The notes beneath the pieces were generated by a model. That model did not search any database and had not been told where the DNA came from. It was given only the letters and a program-made list of their open reading frames with translations. Shown here piece after piece: positions 6,623 to 8,667 of a DNA stretch of 8,667 nucleotides. Numbering within the stretch: position 1 is the first letter of the stretch; every line of letters starts with the position of its first letter. The stretch lies in the NCBI GenBank assembly GCA_027068725.1, contig JAMOMD010000235.1:1-8667 (forward strand), given 5' to 3'. Made by a program: the position numbers and the translations under genes. Source of the DNA: Thermoproteales archaeon (GTDB lineage: Archaea > Thermoproteota > Thermoprotei > Thermoproteales > Thermocladiaceae).

Positions 6623-6866
6623 ACTCTCTTCTCTCCTTAACTTGAACACCCAGACTTCGGGCAATGTTAATCAGCTTCTCAAGACTGCTCCAGGATTTTG
6701 ACTTCACGATAATGATGTTACCGTACTGCTCGACCTGTAGTCCAAGTTTACTCAGGTACTCACGTAACTTACCATAAGCTTCGCTGTCTAGAATAGCAAC
6801 AAAATATCCGTCAGGAGTTCTCTTTCTTCCAACATTTATAGTATTTCTCTCTACTAGCTTAACCAT
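6621..6866 (-). CDS. small alpha/beta protein of unknown function, coupled to homoserine dehydrogenase
   Basis: The 81-residue product overlaps the end of the homoserine dehydrogenase gene by 13 bases: its ATG (6864-6866) lies within AGATGG near that gene's last codons. This implies a shared transcript and translational coupling. No signal peptide, membrane segment or cysteine is present. By eye the order of secondary structure is strand (21-26, YFVAIL), helix (28-41), strand (42-47), strand (49-55, GNIIIVK), helix (59-73), strand (74-78, VQVKE). That is a beta-alpha-beta-beta-alpha-beta arrangement like ferredoxin-fold or ACT domains. I see no ACT signature such as a Pro-Gly turn after strand 1. 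The function is unknown. The coding status is supported by the overlap, the steady alternation of hydrophobic residues, and the fit against the sRNA on its 3' side. Confidence 0.75.
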   Translation of the reverse strand: MVKLVERNTINVGRKRTPDGYFVAILDSEAYGKLREYLSKLGLQVEQYGNIIIVKSKSWSSLEKLINIARSLGVQVKERRE

Positions 6867-7882
6867 CTCTGTGCAAGTTCTATTAATTCACTTAATACGT
6901 TAACCGCAGTCTCTAGAGGTCCTCCTCCTACTCCTTTTATGAGTATGTTATTGTAATCAGTCTCTATCCTGACAGCATTTAGAAGATACTTTACCTGCGC
7001 TAAATCGTCAGAAATATCTAGTTCAATAGGTGCAACTTTTGCCTTTTTCTTCTCAACGTCTAACACTGCAAGAAGTTTAACACATTTCTTATTTCTTCTA
7101 AGCTCCTGTATGTAGTCCTCTGTTAAAGCTGTTATACCAACTCTCTCAACGTCCTGAAAAGCTATGTCGAGCCCAAGCGTATTTGCAATAATTGTAATTT
7201 TTGCTGCAGCATCAATACCTTCTAAGTCAAGTGCTGGATTTGCTTCCATTACTCCTATTTTTCTAGCTTCCTCTATCGCGTCGTTTAGTGTATAGTTGTC
7301 GAAGAATACTCTTGTAAGTATGTAGTTTGTTGTTGCATTTAATATTCCTTCAACTTTCTTTATGCTATGTGCAGCAAGGTGCTTGAGAACGTCTATTATG
7401 GGTACGCCTCCGAACACTGTTGCCCTGTAACCATATGGTACTCTTCTCCTCTTTGCAAGTCCTGTAAGTTCCCTAAACCTGAGTACGAGCGGTGCCTTAT
7501 TTGCGGTGATTACACCTATTCCACGTCGAAGAGCCTCAAGCTGGTACGTTAATCCTGGCTCTCCTGTCTCATAGTTTGCAGGAGTTAAGTCAATCAGAAA
7601 GTCAGGTATTGTATAGTCAAGGACCTTGCATATGTCGTGAGTGACATGGCCCATGCCCGATTTTGCAAGTCCTCCTCTTGGAAGTTGTAGCATCTTGCTA
7701 AGCTCATCGCGCGTGAATGGTCTATCTGTCCTATACACGAAACCGCTCGAATCTCCTACTCCCACGACCTCTATCTTGAGTCCGTGCTGTCTCTCGATTA
7801 GTTCATCCTTATCAAGGAGCAGTTTTACTAGTCCTCTACCAACATTTCCAAAACCTGCAATAACTATCCTTACGTTAGTCAC
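6854..7882 (-). CDS. hom: homoserine dehydrogenase without ACT domain
   Basis: The 342-residue product reduces aspartate semialdehyde to homoserine with NAD(P)H, the branch step to threonine and methionine. The N-terminal Rossmann fold shows GFGNVG (10-15), and TANKAP (126-131) is the family signature. The catalytic segment at 213-228 carries Glu213, Asp219, Asp224 and Lys228. KGVGGGPLETA (316-326) matches the conserved C-terminal glycine-rich loop. The protein ends where short archaeal forms end, so no fused ACT regulatory domain and no aspartokinase are present. The usual EADP of this segment reads EANP here (Asn215). The start is GTG 7882: an in-frame TAG lies five codons upstream, with no other start between. 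A GTTAAG box sits 36 bases upstream. The coupled 81-residue gene follows, overlapping by 13 bases. Confidence 0.93.
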   Translation of the reverse strand: MTNVRIVIAGFGNVGRGLVKLLLDKDELIERQHGLKIEVVGVGDSSGFVYRTDRPFTRDELSKMLQLPRGGLAKSGMGHVTHDICKVLDYTIPDFLIDLTPANYETGEPGLTYQLEALRRGIGVITANKAPLVLRFRELTGLAKRRRVPYGYRATVFGGVPIIDVLKHLAAHSIKKVEGILNATTNYILTRVFFDNYTLNDAIEEARKIGVMEANPALDLEGIDAAAKITIIANTLGLDIAFQDVERVGITALTEDYIQELRRNKKCVKLLAVLDVEKKKAKVAPIELDISDDLAQVKYLLNAVRIETDYNNILIKGVGGGPLETAVNVLSELIELAQRWLS

Positions 7883-7914
7883 AGTGAGAAGTAGCTAAGT
7901 ACCCTTACTAGAGT

Positions 7915-7920
7915 CTTAAC
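7915..7920 (-). promoter_or_regulatory. possible TATA box of homoserine dehydrogenase
   Basis: The minus strand reads GTTAAG, about 36 bases before the GTG at 7882. This is the same spacing as for the other minus-strand genes here. The sequence is a weak match to the archaeal consensus. It lies directly next to the 5' end of the second sRNA, so the two start regions overlap on opposite strands. Confidence 0.35.
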
Positions 7921-7922
7921 TT

Positions 7923-7978
7923 GTGTGATGAGGAAGAACCGCCCCTGAAATATTGATGAGAGTCCCGCGGTACTGATT
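7923..7978 (+). ncRNA. C/D box guide sRNA in the hom/protease divergent spacer
   Basis: All four boxes are present with near-ideal spacing: C box GTGATGA (7925-7931), 13-base guide (7932-7944), D' box CTGA (7945-7948), 5-base spacer, C' core TGATGA (7954-7959), 13-base guide (7960-7972), D box CTGA (7973-7976). The D' guide GGAAGAACCGCCC predicts target GGGCGGUUCUUCC, methylated at G5. Its first seven bases equal the conserved GGGCGGU of the 23S rRNA P-loop. The D guide GAGTCCCGCGGTA predicts UACCGCGGGACUC, methylated at G5; I have no sure target. A short T-run (ATTTTAC) follows the D box and may help end the transcript. I see no convincing TATA box 25-30 bases upstream. The ends are estimated at two bases beyond the boxes. 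Confidence 0.88.
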
Positions 7979-8013
7979 TTACTACTAAACTAATTCAGGT
8001 ATCGCCAACTGCT

Positions 8014-8021
8014 AATTTAAT
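8014..8021 (+). promoter_or_regulatory. probable TATA box of the protease gene
   Basis: AATTTAAT is centred about 23 bases before the GTG at 8041. This is close to the geometry of a leaderless transcript starting at or within a few bases of the start codon. No Shine-Dalgarno sequence precedes the GTG, which agrees with leaderless translation. Confidence 0.4.
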
Positions 8022-8029
8022 CCCCCAAT

Positions 8030-8070
8030 CTCAATAAGCTGTGAGCTCAGTACTAGGTCAGCTTATTGGG
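8030..8070 (+). repeat. inverted repeat spanning the protease start codon
   Basis: CAATAAGCT (8032-8040) is the exact reverse complement of AGCTTATTG (8060-8068). Two further pairs, one of them T-G, extend it to 11 positions on each side. The 19-base centre begins with the GTG start codon and contains the palindrome GAGCTC. It could be an operator or, if the transcript starts upstream, an RNA hairpin hiding the start codon. Confidence 0.5.
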
Positions 8071-8667
8071 CTACTCTTCTGGCTATTCCTGATACTGCTA
8101 TTTGTGGAGCCTACACTAAGGTTCAGAGCTCTACAGCTTGCTAGACTACGACTACTCAGAGAGATGGAGTTGAAGTACTCTTGGCGTGTAATAACATTAA
8201 TTCACCGAGAAGAGCAGGTAAGATTCTTCGGAATTCCAATATATAGATACATCGATATCGAGGACTCAGAAGCAATAATAAGAGCAATAAGAAGCACACC
8301 ACCTGACGTACCTATAGCACTGATCGTTCACACACCAGGTGGACTAGTCCTAGCAGCAATGCAAATCGCTATGGCACTCAAGAGACATCCTGCAAAGAAG
8401 ATTGTCATAATACCACACTACGCAATGAGCGGAGGCACATTAATCGCACTGGCAGCCGATGAGATCCTGATGGATCCGAACGCTGTACTTGGCCCACTCG
8501 ATCCTCAGCTCTCTGTGAGAGGACAGATGATTCCTGCACCAACAATACTAAAAGTTGCCAAAATGAAAGGCGACAAAGCAAGCGATGAGACACTAATGCT
8601 CGCAGACATTGCAGAAAAAGCAATCAAAGAAGTACAAGAATTCATAGTCTACCTCCTAAAAGACAAG
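8041..8667 (+). CDS. membrane-anchored ClpP/SppA-class serine protease (SDH proteinase family), partial
   Basis: The first 209 residues are visible; the gene runs off the window without a stop. An N-terminal hydrophobic segment (about 4-22) is a membrane anchor or uncleaved signal. The ClpP/crotonase-type fold follows, with HTPGG (97-101) for the oxyanion region, YAMSGGTLIALAADEI (127-142) with nucleophile Ser130, and LGPLDPQ (150-156). This is the pattern of the serine dehydrogenase proteinase family related to signal peptide peptidase A, found widely in archaea. It probably degrades membrane-associated peptides or proteins; the substrate is not known. The start is GTG 8041, since an in-frame TAA at 8035-8037 excludes longer forms. 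It is divergent from hom, with an sRNA gene in the spacer and an inverted repeat around the start codon. Confidence 0.9.
   Translation, partial: MSSVLGQLIGLLFWLFLILLFVEPTLRFRALQLARLRLLREMELKYSWRVITLIHREEQVRFFGIPIYRYIDIEDSEAIIRAIRSTPPDVPIALIVHTPGGLVLAAMQIAMALKRHPAKKIVIIPHYAMSGGTLIALAADEILMDPNAVLGPLDPQLSVRGQMIPAPTILKVAKMKGDKASDETLMLADIAEKAIKEVQEFIVYLLKDK

Noticed and set aside
8457..8470. CGATGA followed by CTGA on the + strand as a C/D RNA
   Set aside because: The spacing is only a few bases, no second box pair exists, and the bases encode the conserved ADEILMD segment of the protease.
8405..8623. 72-codon open frame on the minus strand
   Set aside because: It is antisense to the protease segment carrying Ser130 and the GPLDPQ motif; its product is Arg/Ser/Leu-rich with no family features.

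Overview
The window reads as a stretch of chromosome from a hyperthermophilic crenarchaeon (Thermoproteota). I favour something like the Desulfurococcales, but the sequence does not fix the genus. The evidence is a set of archaeal/eukaryote-type genes (Nep1, iron-sulfur primase subunit PriL, Clp1/Grc3-type polynucleotide kinase), crenarchaeal-looking TATA boxes, frequent GTG starts, heavy AGA/AGG/ATA codon use, and two archaeal C/D box guide RNAs. There are no mobile elements, CRISPR repeats, tRNAs or rRNAs. Gene density is high, and no gene-free stretch exceeds about 160 bases.

Layout. A possible tail of an upstream gene (2-40, +) is followed by nep1 (59-697, +). nep1 converges on and overlaps priL (660-1823, -). 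Upstream of priL on the minus strand come a von Willebrand factor A (VWA) protein (1940-3571) and the MoxR-type AAA+ ATPase (3631-4683). The strand then switches. Divergently from moxR run a small four-cysteine protein (4828-5145, +) and the polynucleotide kinase (5237-6571, +). A C/D box sRNA (about 6566-6622, +) sits in the 49-base gap between the kinase stop and the next convergent gene, and its C box includes the kinase stop codon. On the minus strand lie homoserine dehydrogenase (6854-7882) and an overlapping 81-residue protein (6621-6866). The divergent spacer 7883-8040 holds a second C/D box sRNA (about 7923-7978, +). A membrane-anchored ClpP/SppA-class protease (8041 to the window end, +) is cut by the window edge.

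How they fit together. Several elements act on stable RNA: Nep1 methylates a pseudouridine in small-subunit rRNA, the kinase phosphorylates RNA 5'-hydroxyl ends, and the two sRNAs would guide 2'-O-methylation with L7Ae, Nop5 and fibrillarin. MoxR and VWA form a chaperone-like pair with an unknown client. Homoserine dehydrogenase belongs to threonine/methionine synthesis.

The least expected content is the two complete C/D box sRNAs, each with RTGATGA-type C and C' boxes, CTGA D and D' boxes, and 12-13-base guides. One is packed between two convergent stop codons.
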